From Streptomyces sp. NBC_01454 (GTDB taxonomy: Bacteria; Actinomycetota; Actinomycetes; Streptomycetales; Streptomycetaceae), in NCBI RefSeq assembly GCF_036227565.1, contig NZ_CP109460.1, forward strand, positions 5,580,001 through 5,644,000: 64,000 bases of DNA, given 5' to 3'. Below are positions 41,449 through 49,400 of this stretch, piece after piece. Every line of letters begins with the position of its first letter. The first letter of the stretch is position 1. The position numbers and the translations under genes are program-made. The notes below the pieces were generated by a model, which saw only the letters and a program-made list of their open reading frames with translations, did no database searches and had not been told where the DNA came from.

Positions 41449-44400
41449 CCGGTACCCGCGCCACCGTGCACGCCCGGGCGGCATCCCGGCACGGCTCCTC
41501 GGACCCGCACCAGGAGGGCCCGGTCGATCTGCGGCTTGTTGCGCCCGCGCTGGCGGCCTGGGCGGCTGCGGCGATCGGTCTGGGCGTTCCCGGTGGGGGA
41601 GTGGCGGTGGCTGTGGGTGTCGCCGTGCTGCTCGCGGTGGGCGTGTGGTGGGTGGCGGTGGTGCGGTGCGGGGCGGGGCGTGGCTCAGAGGCGGATGAGG
41701 AGGAGGACGGCGTCACGCCAGCCGATACCGAGGGGCCAGGAGTGGCCGATACCGAAGGGCCAGAAGTGGCCGATACCGGTGGGCGAGGCAGGGGCGACGC
41801 CCGCGGGCGAGGAACACGGGCGGCTCCTCCCCGTTCTCCTCGCATTCGGTCTGCGGGGGCGTTGATGGCCTTGGCGGCGGTGCTGCTGTGCGCCGGGGCG
41901 GGGGCCGCGTCAGCGGCGTTGCATGCGGCGGATGTGCGGCGGGGGCCGCTGCCGGCCACGGCGGAGCAGTTCGGGCAGGTCACGGCCGAGCTGGAGGTGA
42001 CCGGCGACCCTCGACTGACCCGTCCCAAGGTGCGGGGCTCGCAACGGACGCCCCCGGTATTGGTGTTCACGGCTGAAGCCGTGCGCGTCACGGCACCCCA
42101 CGGCACGGTCACCGCGGTCCGCACACCGACGCTGGTCGTCGTGCAGCAGCGCGGAGGGGGCCGCGGCATGGGGGGAGGGGGCGGAGGGGGCGGAGGAGCC
42201 CCGTACGAGCCGGGACCGGCACACCGCGACGCAGCTCGCGAGAGTCTCTGGTCGGCCTGGCGTGGGCTGCTGCCCTCGACCCGTATCCGCGTGGTGGCGC
42301 GCGCCGCACCGCCCCTGTCCCCGGCCGATCAGGTCGCGGCCGTGCTGCGGGTCACCGCTGACGCGCCGCCGGTCAAGGTCGGTGCGCCCACTGCCCTGGA
42401 GCGGCTGGCGGGAAGCCTGCGCGCGGGCCTGCGCGAGGCCACCGACGGGTTGAGCCCCGACGCCCGTGCGCTGCTGCCCGGGCTCGTCGTGGGGGACACC
42501 TCGCGCGTGCCACCGGATCTCGACGATGCCTTCCGTGCCACCGATCTGACGCATCTGCTCGCCGTTTCGGGCAGCAATCTGACGATCGTGCTCGCCCTGC
42601 TGATCGGACCGCCGCACCTCGCGACGCGTGCCGAACGCCGCGGGCTGGCGCCGCGCCTGGGACTGTCGTTGCGTGGCACGGCAGTGGTCGGAGGCGCGAT
42701 CGCCCTGGCCTTCGTCGTGGTGTGCCGCCCGGATCCGAGCGTGCTGCGGGCCGCCGTCTGCGGGCTGATCACACTGCTCGCGATCGGCACCGGCCGCCGC
42801 CGCTCCCTCCTGCCCGCGCTCGCTGCCGCGGTCCTGCTGCTGGTGCTCTACGACCCCTGGCTCGCCCGTAGCTACGGCTTTCTGCTGTCCGTACTGGCGA
42901 CCGGCGCACTGCTGCTGCTCGCACCGCGCTGGAGCGCCGCCCTGCAAAGGCGCCGGGTTCCGCCCCGGATCGCCGAGGTGATCGCCGCCGCGGCCGCCGC
43001 CCAGGCGGTCTGCGCACCCGTGGTCGCCGTGCTGGCGGCCCGGGTGGGCCTGGTGGCCGTGCCCTGCAACCTGCTGGCCGAACTCGCCGTGGGCCCCGCG
43101 ACGGTGCTGGGTTTCGCCGCACTCGCCGCCGCCCCCGTCGTGCTGCCGGTGGCCCGGGCACTGGCGTGGTGCGCGGGCTGGCCCGCCGAGTGGATCGCCG
43201 GCGTGGCCCGTACGGGGGCCGGGCTGCCGGGGGCCGAATTCGAGTGGCCGGGGGGCTGGGCCGGCGGGCTGATGCTGGCGGTCGTGCTGGTGGTCCTGGT
43301 ATCGGTGGGGCGCCGATTGCTGCGCCGCCCCTGGCTGTGTGCGCTCTGCGCGCTGGCGGTGATCCTGGCGGTCTGCCGCCCCGCCCCGTTCACCCGCATC
43401 ATCACCGGCTGGCCACCGCCCGGGTGGCGGGCGGTGGCTTGCGACGTGGGGCAGGGCGACGGTCTGGTGCTGGCGGCCGGGGACGGTACGGCGCTGGTGG
43501 TGGACACCGGGCCGGAGCCGCGTGCCATCGACCGCTGTCTCACCGACCTGGGCGTCCGCCGCATTCCCCTGCTCGTCCTGACGCACTTTCACGCCGACCA
43601 TGTGGACGGGCTTCCCGGGGCGCTCCGCGGCCGCTCGGTCGGGGCGATCGAGACCACGACCCTGGAAGATCCGCCGGGGCAGGCGCAGTTCGTGCGCACC
43701 ACGGCTGCCGCGGCCGGGGTCCCGCTCGTCCGTGCCGCAACGGGCGAGCGCCGCCACCTGGGGCCGCTCACCTGGGAGGTCCTGTGGCCACCCGCTCCCC
43801 CTGACCTTCCCGGCCCTCACAGCCCTGATCTTCCCGGCCCCCACAGCCCTGGCGTCCCCGGTAGCCCCGGTGCCCCCGGCAGCCAGGCGCCCGGCCCCGA
43901 TGGCCGCAACGGTTCCGAAGCCCTCGACGGCCCGAACGACGCCAGCGTCACCCTGCTCGTCCGTACGCACGGGCTCACCATCCTGCTGCTCGGCGACCTC
44001 GAACCACCCGCACAACGGGCGTTGTTGGCGGCTCATCCGGAGCTGGGCGCGGTCGATGTGCTGAAGGTGGCGCACCACGGCTCCGCCTACCAGGACCCGC
44101 CGCTGATACACCGGTTGGCGCCCCGGCTGGCGCTGATCTCCTGCGGTACCGGCAACCCGTACGGTCATCCGGCCGTCGGCACCCTCGCGGCCCTGCGGGC
44201 TCAGGGCGTCCGGGTGCTGCGTACGGACACCGACGGAGCCATCGCGGTCCTGGGCACCACCGGCAGCCTGTCCGCGACGGTGAGCGGCCACCGCACCCTG
44301 ACGCCACAGGCCGGCGCCCCGAGAAGCCGTGCGGGGCCGGCAGGTGCCCGCCGAACCGGCGCGATGCCGGCGGGTGCGGGGGAGAGGCGTCCGGGCCTGG

Positions 44401-45491
44401 CGGGTGCCCGAAGATCCCGTGCCGGTCCGGCCCGTGCCGGTCCGGCCCGTGCCGGTGGGCCCCGTGGCAGGCCGGCCGGTAGGTCCCGGGCCAGCGCGCG
44501 CAGGCCCGGACGATCAAGGAAGTCCGATGAAAGAGGATCTATAGACTCTGGATTGTGGAGGGCAGGCCCGCGCCCACCGCCCGGCCGATGGCTTCGTCCG
44601 AGTCGTGGGCCTGCCGGCCGGCACGGAACGTCGCTGACACGATGGCCGCCAGATCTGCCCCGGCGGCATGACGGAACCGCCGTCGGTTCGCCCCGGAGAG
44701 GACACCTGATGGACACCGCCGCAGCCGATGCCTACCTCGACCGGATAGGCGCCGCCCGCCCGGCATCCCCGGATGCCGAGGCGCTGCGTGCGCTGCACCT
44801 GCGTCATCTGCGCACCGTCCCCTTCGAGAACCTCTCCCTCCATCTCGGCGAGGAGAGCGTGCTCGCGGAGCGGCCACTGCTGGACAAGATCGTCGGAGCC
44901 CGGCGCGGCGGCTTCTGTTACGAGCTCAACGGCGCCTTCGCCATGTTGCTGGGCGCACTCGGCTACGGGGTCGAGCTGTTGTCCGCCCGCGTCTTCGGCC
45001 CCGACGGGCTCGGGATCCCGTATGACCACCTCGTGCTGCGCGTGGTGACACCGGACGGGCCGCGGCTCGCCGATGTCGGCTTCGGCAGGCATTGTCACTT
45101 CCCGCTCCGCTGGGACAGCCGCGCAGAGCAGCATGAACCGGGCGGGGTGTTCCGGATCGAGGAGACGGCCGAGGGGGATCTCGATGTCCTGCGGGACGGC
45201 TCCCCGCAGTACCGCGTCGAGCAACGCCCGCGTGCGCTCAAGGACTTCGAGGTGGGCTGCTGGTGGCACCGCACCTCGCCCCGGTCGCACTTCACACAGT
45301 CCCTGGTGTGCTCCCGGCTGACGGAGACCGGGCGGATCACGCTCTCCGGCCGGACACTCGTGCTCACCGGGGCGGACGGCGAACGCGAGGAGCGTCAGGT
45401 GGGCGACGGCGAGGTCCTTGCCGCATACCGGGAGCACTTCGGGATCGTGCTGGAGCGGGAGCCCGTGGTCGGTGAGCCCGCGGGTGGGTGA
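41445..45491 (+). CDS. ComEC/Rec2 channel protein in one frame with an arylamine N-acetyltransferase
   Basis: The frame runs 1348 codons without a stop. Residues 1-~950 are ComEC. A membrane N-terminus comes first; then an OB-like segment; the Competence domain with LAVSGSNLTIVLALLIGP (about 371-388) and several helices; and a metallo-beta-lactamase domain with HFHADH (714-719) and KVAHHGSAYQDP. Residues ~950-1088 are Arg/Ala/Gly/Pro-rich repeats with poor coding bias, and 1089-1348 are a complete arylamine N-acetyltransferase. The linker between about 44500 and 44700 looks like former intergenic DNA whose stop was lost, so the fusion may be recent or a sequence error. GTG start overlaps comEA. 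ComEC normally moves single-stranded DNA across the membrane. Confidence 0.8.
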   Translation: MTGTRATVHARAASRHGSSDPHQEGPVDLRLVAPALAAWAAAAIGLGVPGGGVAVAVGVAVLLAVGVWWVAVVRCGAGRGSEADEEEDGVTPADTEGPGVADTEGPEVADTGGRGRGDARGRGTRAAPPRSPRIRSAGALMALAAVLLCAGAGAASAALHAADVRRGPLPATAEQFGQVTAELEVTGDPRLTRPKVRGSQRTPPVLVFTAEAVRVTAPHGTVTAVRTPTLVVVQQRGGGRGMGGGGGGGGGAPYEPGPAHRDAARESLWSAWRGLLPSTRIRVVARAAPPLSPADQVAAVLRVTADAPPVKVGAPTALERLAGSLRAGLREATDGLSPDARALLPGLVVGDTSRVPPDLDDAFRATDLTHLLAVSGSNLTIVLALLIGPPHLATRAERRGLAPRLGLSLRGTAVVGGAIALAFVVVCRPDPSVLRAAVCGLITLLAIGTGRRRSLLPALAAAVLLLVLYDPWLARSYGFLLSVLATGALLLLAPRWSAALQRRRVPPRIAEVIAAAAAAQAVCAPVVAVLAARVGLVAVPCNLLAELAVGPATVLGFAALAAAPVVLPVARALAWCAGWPAEWIAGVARTGAGLPGAEFEWPGGWAGGLMLAVVLVVLVSVGRRLLRRPWLCALCALAVILAVCRPAPFTRIITGWPPPGWRAVACDVGQGDGLVLAAGDGTALVVDTGPEPRAIDRCLTDLGVRRIPLLVLTHFHADHVDGLPGALRGRSVGAIETTTLEDPPGQAQFVRTTAAAAGVPLVRAATGERRHLGPLTWEVLWPPAPPDLPGPHSPDLPGPHSPGVPGSPGAPGSQAPGPDGRNGSEALDGPNDASVTLLVRTHGLTILLLGDLEPPAQRALLAAHPELGAVDVLKVAHHGSAYQDPPLIHRLAPRLALISCGTGNPYGHPAVGTLAALRAQGVRVLRTDTDGAIAVLGTTGSLSATVSGHRTLTPQAGAPRSRAGPAGARRTGAMPAGAGERRPGLAGARRSRAGPARAGPARAGGPRGRPAGRSRASARRPGRSRKSDERGSIDSGLWRAGPRPPPGRWLRPSRGPAGRHGTSLTRWPPDLPRRHDGTAVGSPRRGHLMDTAAADAYLDRIGAARPASPDAEALRALHLRHLRTVPFENLSLHLGEESVLAERPLLDKIVGARRGGFCYELNGAFAMLLGALGYGVELLSARVFGPDGLGIPYDHLVLRVVTPDGPRLADVGFGRHCHFPLRWDSRAEQHEPGGVFRIEETAEGDLDVLRDGSPQYRVEQRPRALKDFEVGCWWHRTSPRSHFTQSLVCSRLTETGRITLSGRTLVLTGADGEREERQVGDGEVLAAYREHFGIVLEREPVVGEPAGG
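44709..45491 (+). CDS. Arylamine N-acetyltransferase (internal start within the ComEC frame)
   Basis: 260-aa NAT enzyme, transferring acetyl from acetyl-CoA to arylamines and arylhydroxylamines. The Cys-His-Asp triad is intact: Cys70 in RRGGFCYELN, His107 in GIPYDHLVL, Asp122 in LADVGFG. Length and motif spacing match free NATs. ATG 44709 has its own ribosome site (GGAGAGGA, about 8 bases upstream), and a TATAGACT element near 44540 could be a promoter. A separate protein can therefore be made from here even though the upstream ComEC frame is open. Related enzymes also serve in ansamycin ring closure, but no such cluster is nearby. Confidence 0.85.
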   Translation: MDTAAADAYLDRIGAARPASPDAEALRALHLRHLRTVPFENLSLHLGEESVLAERPLLDKIVGARRGGFCYELNGAFAMLLGALGYGVELLSARVFGPDGLGIPYDHLVLRVVTPDGPRLADVGFGRHCHFPLRWDSRAEQHEPGGVFRIEETAEGDLDVLRDGSPQYRVEQRPRALKDFEVGCWWHRTSPRSHFTQSLVCSRLTETGRITLSGRTLVLTGADGEREERQVGDGEVLAAYREHFGIVLEREPVVGEPAGG

Positions 45492-45594
45492 GGTGAGGCG
45501 GGTGAGGGCGCGGGTGCCCAGGTCTGGTTATCTCCGCATATCTCAGCGCCCCCAGATATGCACTCGCCCCCGGATGCTCACCAGCCGCCGGAAG

Positions 45595-45906
45595 TCACTC
45601 GGCCTCGCGCCAGCCCTCGTACTCGGCCGCGAGGTCGTGCAGCTGCTCCGGGTCGTGGGCGGCGTCCGGGTCTTCGACCACCACCAGCCACTGAGCGTCC
45701 TCGGCATCGTCCTCACCGGCCAGGGCATCCCGTACGAGCTGCGGTTCCTCGGCGATACCGAAGCGCTCCGTCAGTGCTTCGGCCACCTCCTCCGCCGCGT
45801 CGCGGTCGGGCAGTACCAGTACGTGCCGTAGATGCGGTCCGTGCGGTCCGTGCGGTCCGTGCGGTACATGCCGATCGTGCGGTGGGTGTGGGGCAGCATC
45901 GTTCAC
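45595..45906 (-). CDS. Small acidic protein with His-rich N-terminal repeat
   Basis: 103 aa. The first 25 residues are His/Pro/Gly repeats (HGPHGPHGPH), encoded by a 9-base tandem repeat. The rest is a compact acidic domain (RHVLVLPDRDAAEEVAEALTERFG, about residues 27-50, then EDDAEDAQWLVVVEDPDA and LAAEYEGWREAE). The acidic part looks conserved in Streptomyces as far as I remember; the His tract is probably variable. It could bind metal. ATG 45906 with AGGTGA upstream. Divergent from holA. Function unknown. Confidence 0.72.
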   Translation of the reverse strand: MNDAAPHPPHDRHVPHGPHGPHGPHLRHVLVLPDRDAAEEVAEALTERFGIAEEPQLVRDALAGEDDAEDAQWLVVVEDPDAAHDPEQLHDLAAEYEGWREAE

Positions 45907-46025
45907 CTGGCCATTGTCCGACAGGTGAGGGGGCTCGAACTGCCAGGGGGAGGGTGGGCCGTTCCGGCAGGGGCGGCGGGCGGTCCGGGCCCGGTTGTCA
46001 GTGGGGCGTGGGATGCTGGACCGCG

Positions 46026-47009
46026 ATGGCCAGGAAGACAGCTCACGACGACCCGCTCGCCCCCGTCACGATCGCGGTGGGCCAGGAAGACCTGCTGCTC
46101 GACCGCGCGGTGCAGCAGGTGGTGGCGGCCGCCCGGGCGGCCGACGCGGACACTGACGTGCGCGACCTCACCCCCGATCAGCTGCAGCCCGGCACCCTCG
46201 CCGAGCTGACCAGCCCGTCCCTGTTCGCCGAGCGCAAGGTCGTGGTGGTGCGCGCCGCCCAGGACCTGTCCGCGGACACCATCAAGGACGTCAAGACGTA
46301 TCTCGGTTCGCCCGCCGAGGAGATCACCCTGGTGCTGCTGCATGCCGGTGGCGCCAAGGGAAAGGGCCTGTTGGATGCCGCCCGTAAGGTCGGCGCCCGG
46401 GAGATCGCCTGCCCCAAGATGACCAAGCCGGCCGACCGGCTGGCCTTTGTCCGGGGCGAGTTCCGCGCGGTCGGACGCTCGGCGACGCCCGAGGCCAGTC
46501 AGTCGCTGGTCGATGCGATCGGCAGCGATCTGCGGGAGCTGGCCTCGGCTTGTTCGCAGCTGGCTGCGGACGTCGAGGGCACGATCGACGAGACCGTCGT
46601 CGCGCGCTATTACACGGGCCGGGCCGAGGCGTCGAGCTTCACCGTCGCGGACCGTGCCGTCGAGGGCCGGGCCGCCGAGGCGCTGGAGGCATTGCGCTGG
46701 GCGATCTCCACCGGCGTCGCCCCCGTCATGATCACCAGCGCGCTCGCCCAAGGCGTCCGCGCCATCGGCAAGCTGGCCTCGGCCCCGCGCGGTGCTCGCC
46801 CCGGCGACCTCGCCCGCGAACTGGGCATGCCGCCCTGGAAGATCGACCGGGTGCGCCAGCAGATGCGCGGCTGGTCGGCGGACGGCGTCGCCACGGCGCT
46901 GCGCGCGGTGGCGGCGGCCGATGCGGGCGTCAAGGGCGGCGGGGACGATCCGGGGTACGCCCTGGAGAAGGCCGTCGTGGTGATCGCCCGGGCGGCCCGG
47001 TCGCGCTGA
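46026..47009 (+). CDS. holA: DNA polymerase III subunit delta
   Basis: 327-aa clamp-loader subunit that opens the sliding clamp. Visible: the AAA-like N-terminal domain (TIAVGQEDLLLDRAV, DVRDLTPDQL, SPSLFAERKVVVVRAAQDL), the lid region with KGLLDAARKVGA and CPKM, and the C-terminal collar (LRELASACSQLAADV, ALRWAISTGVAPVMITSALAQGVRAI). No Walker A Lys is present, as expected for delta. ATG 46026. It sits close to comEC and rpsT, the usual bacterial neighbourhood comEA-comEC-holA-rpsT. Confidence 0.95.
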   Translation: MARKTAHDDPLAPVTIAVGQEDLLLDRAVQQVVAAARAADADTDVRDLTPDQLQPGTLAELTSPSLFAERKVVVVRAAQDLSADTIKDVKTYLGSPAEEITLVLLHAGGAKGKGLLDAARKVGAREIACPKMTKPADRLAFVRGEFRAVGRSATPEASQSLVDAIGSDLRELASACSQLAADVEGTIDETVVARYYTGRAEASSFTVADRAVEGRAAEALEALRWAISTGVAPVMITSALAQGVRAIGKLASAPRGARPGDLARELGMPPWKIDRVRQQMRGWSADGVATALRAVAAADAGVKGGGDDPGYALEKAVVVIARAARSR

Positions 47010-47165
47010 GGCAGCCGTGGCGCTGCGGGGTTACGGCCGGGTGGTGGTACGGCACGGGCGGCTAAGGGCGGCACCCGAGGAGTCGCTGTGCCGCCGTCGG
47101 CCGGGTCCTGGTCGGTCCTCTATCGCCCACCGCTCAGGCCCCATAGCGGCCCCATCTCGGGACCC

Positions 47166-48080
47166 CTAGCGCGACCGCGTGCCCTGTAGCCGCTTGAGCG
47201 TCTCCGTCGCGCTGGTCTTCAGCATCGTCGCCACCTCGGCGGGGGTCGGCTGCTTGGCCGTGCCGCTGCTTGACACATAGCTCGACCACGTCGACTGAAA
47301 TGTCATCCAGCCGTCCCGGACGGCGAGGATCACATACGAGCTGTTGCTTGTGCTGCCCTCGTCCTGCCGTGTCACGAGATAGGCCTCGTCGGCGATGCCC
47401 GGCACGGCCTCGACCGTATAGCGGGTCGACGTCTCCTGTTTCTCGTACGAGCGGTAGCTGTCGGCGAACTCCGGTGCCGGGTCGGTCTTTTTGTGCAGCG
47501 TGACGGTGTTGTCCATCCAGGTCGAGGAGTAGTCGGAACCGGCGGCGTTCTGTGGCTCCAGTGAGACGTTGCACGACATGGTGTCGATGGTGTCCTGCTG
47601 GGCACCGTTGTGCTGCGGGTTGGCGTCCTTGGCGGACGTGCTCGCCTTGATGGTGAAGTGGGCGTTCTCGAACGGGGTCAGCGAGGTTTTCGCACACAGA
47701 TCGCTGGTGTAGCCGTACCCCGCGAGGTCGGGGTCGGCCCCGCCGGAAAAGCTGCCGGTGGCGAACAGTAGGGACGCCCAGATCGCGGAGGCGGCGACGG
47801 CACCGCCGATCGCCCAGAGCCAGCCGGCGTTGGCGCGGCCCGTACCTTCACGAGCGCCGGGCAGCCCTGTGGACATGCCGGGCGGCCCCGGGGGAGGAGA
47901 GGGCATGCCGACCGCCGGATATCCGTATCCCCCGCCCGGCCCTTGTGGCACCTGCTGCGGAGGCTGTGGTGCGTACGGATTCTGCTGCGGGGCTGCCGAA
48001 TTCTGTGGCGCGGGCACGGGACCGTAGGGGTGGGGCTGAGGCTGGGCGTAGGGATTGCTTTGTTCCCCCGATATGGACAT
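47166..48080 (-). CDS. Single-pass membrane protein with Pro/Gln/Tyr-rich N-terminus
   Basis: 304 aa, unknown function. Residues 1-85 are a Pro/Gln/Tyr/Gly-rich cytoplasmic tail (QSNPYAQPQPHPYG and similar units). One membrane helix (about 90-110: AIGGAVAASAIWASLLFATG) precedes an extracellular domain of about 190 residues with two Cys (DLCAK and MSCNV). This plan, a disordered PxxY-type tail plus one helix plus a small outer domain, is common among Streptomyces envelope proteins. ATG 48080 on the minus strand. Not close in sequence to the SVVFDE pair. Confidence 0.78.
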   Translation of the reverse strand: MSISGEQSNPYAQPQPHPYGPVPAPQNSAAPQQNPYAPQPPQQVPQGPGGGYGYPAVGMPSPPPGPPGMSTGLPGAREGTGRANAGWLWAIGGAVAASAIWASLLFATGSFSGGADPDLAGYGYTSDLCAKTSLTPFENAHFTIKASTSAKDANPQHNGAQQDTIDTMSCNVSLEPQNAAGSDYSSTWMDNTVTLHKKTDPAPEFADSYRSYEKQETSTRYTVEAVPGIADEAYLVTRQDEGSTSNSSYVILAVRDGWMTFQSTWSSYVSSSGTAKQPTPAEVATMLKTSATETLKRLQGTRSR

Positions 48081-48239
48081 GGCCGAAGATTAGCGGACAT
48101 CACCGAAAACGGACCCGGCGCTGCGGACCTGATTTTCCCGGTCGTAGGCGAGTCGACGAATTTCGGCGGCGCGCCCTCTCCGCCCGCCAATCCGCACGAC
48201 CACCACCGTCCAGATATCCGGGATGCAATGGTGCAATGG

Positions 48240-48320
48240 ATACATCAGATACATCAGATACGCCAGAGATACCGGATGCGTCATCTGCATCAGATGCGTC
48301 GGATAGATCAGATGCGCCGG
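48240..48320. repeat. Nine tandem copies of a degenerate 9-base repeat
   Basis: Reading from 48240 in blocks of nine gives ATACATCAG twice, ATACGCCAG, AGATACCGG, ATGCGTCAT, CTGCATCAG, ATGCGTCGG, ATAGATCAG and ATGCGCCGG: a consensus close to ATgCaTCaG. The phase is kept over 81 bases. In one forward frame it would read as repeats of [TA]SD, but no start or conserved context supports translation. Confidence 0.8.
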
Positions 48321-48488
48321 ACGTAAGAGCGCCGCAATACCGGGAACCCCACGGCGGGTGTCATACACCAAATCCCTCACGCGAATCCCCCGCACGCATG
48401 CCACCAGAGAGAATCCCTTGCCCCCACAGAGAATCCCTCACCATGCTTTCCCCGCTCACCATGCCCCCGCCACCTCATCCCCATGACA

Positions 48489-48530
48489 AAAGCCCCACCT
48501 CATCCCTGGGGAAGGGAAAGGCGGGGCTTT
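48489..48530. terminator. Terminator downstream of rpsT
   Basis: AAAGCCCC (48489-48496) pairs with GGGGCTTT (48523-48530). On the minus strand the stem ends in GGGGCTTTTG, so it can stop rpsT transcripts 220 bases after the gene. It works in the other direction too. Confidence 0.65.
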
Positions 48531-48750
48531 CGTATCAAGCTGTCATGGCTTCGTCGGCGGTGGACGCCGGGCGAGCCGGGTGCGCCGCACCCGCGTGGCG
48601 AACGCAGGCCGTGTGCGGCGCGGTGGTGCACCGGTCAGGGAGCGGAGAGAGGGGCCGCTGGATCCCTGTCGGCAGGGGTACTGCAGAGATGCTGCTGGTG
48701 GACGAAGATCAGGCCTGGTCGGCCTGGTGAGCTTCGCCCGGAAGGGAAGG

Positions 48751-49017
48751 TCAGCCCTTGAGGGACGCGACCTTCTTGGCCAGCGCCGACTTCTTGTTGG
48801 CGGCGGCGTTCTTGTGGATGACACCCTTGCTGACGGCCTTGTCGAGCTTCTTGGCAGCCTCGGACTGGGCGGTGGTGGCCTTCTGCAGGTCACCGGCCTC
48901 CACGGCCTCGCGGGTGCGACGGATCGCGGTCTTCAGAGTGGACTTGACAGCCTTGTTGCGCTGACGAGCCTTCTCGTTGGTCTTGATCCGCTTCATCTGG
49001 GACTTGATGTTCGCCAC
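48751..49017 (-). CDS. rpsT: 30S ribosomal protein S20
   Basis: 88-aa S20, a helical protein binding the 5' domain of 16S rRNA. Sequence is typical: [18 protein letters not shown], then [11 protein letters not shown], and [16 protein letters not shown] near the end. AAAAGG precedes the ATG on the minus strand. Divergent from lepA, the usual arrangement in actinobacteria. Confidence 0.97.
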   Translation of the reverse strand: MANIKSQMKRIKTNEKARQRNKAVKSTLKTAIRRTREAVEAGDLQKATTAQSEAAKKLDKAVSKGVIHKNAAANKKSALAKKVASLKG

Positions 49018-49400
49018 GAAAGAGCCTTTTCAGGTTCGTTGGAGTTTCGAGTTGCGCCACGTACGAGAGAGGGCACGAAGCGCAGTGGACCAGGCTACCA
49101 GCAGGGTCTACGGCCTCCCAAACCGGGCCGGAGCCGCCGTCCAGCCGGCCCGCCCGGCCCCTCCCGGAGCCGCTCGAGCGAACCGGGCCGGCCCTCGCAG
49201 CCTGCCCCCACCGTAGAGGCCCCGTCCCCCGAAACGCCCCGCCCTCAAGCGGCTCCCCTCCCACCCCGCCGCACCCTCCCGGAAGCCCACGATCACCCCC
49301 CGGCCCGCCCAAACCGGACCGAGGCCGTCGCGCATGGGACCATGGGGGAGACGTCACATACCCGAGTCCCGCCTACCCGCGTTCACTGAATGGACCCTGC
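49018..49400. other. Divergent intergenic region rpsT/lepA
   Basis: 383 bases. The rpsT side holds its promoter and a leader of about 68 bases. The lepA side has long Pro-codon-like C-rich tracts and no clear promoter hexamers. No gene is supported. Confidence 0.6.
49092..49121 (-). promoter_or_regulatory. Promoter of rpsT
   Basis: On the minus strand TTGGGA (49121-49116) and TAGCCT (49097-49092) are separated by 18 bases. Confidence 0.55.

Larger units (their letters stand above)
48081..48750. other. Intergenic region with lower GC and tandem repeats
   Basis: 670 bases between the membrane protein and rpsT without a gene I can support. The first 400 bases are clearly less GC-rich than the window and contain nine tandem 9-base units (48240-48320) and a repeated AGAGAATCCCT (around 48408 and 48428). 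The rest, 48531-48750, is GC-rich and probably the 3' untranslated part of the rpsT transcript. Confidence 0.6.

Noticed and set aside
44329..44544. Alternative ending of comEC in a shifted frame (stops at TAG 44544)
   Set aside because: It would need a frameshift; the sequence as given stays open in the main frame. Kept only as a possible sign of sequence error.
48240..48320. CRISPR array
   Set aside because: Nine-base units with no spacers and no cas genes; it is a simple tandem repeat.
48090..48404. Frames across the 9-base repeat array on both strands
   Set aside because: Low-complexity products, no ribosome site, low-GC codons unlike this genome.
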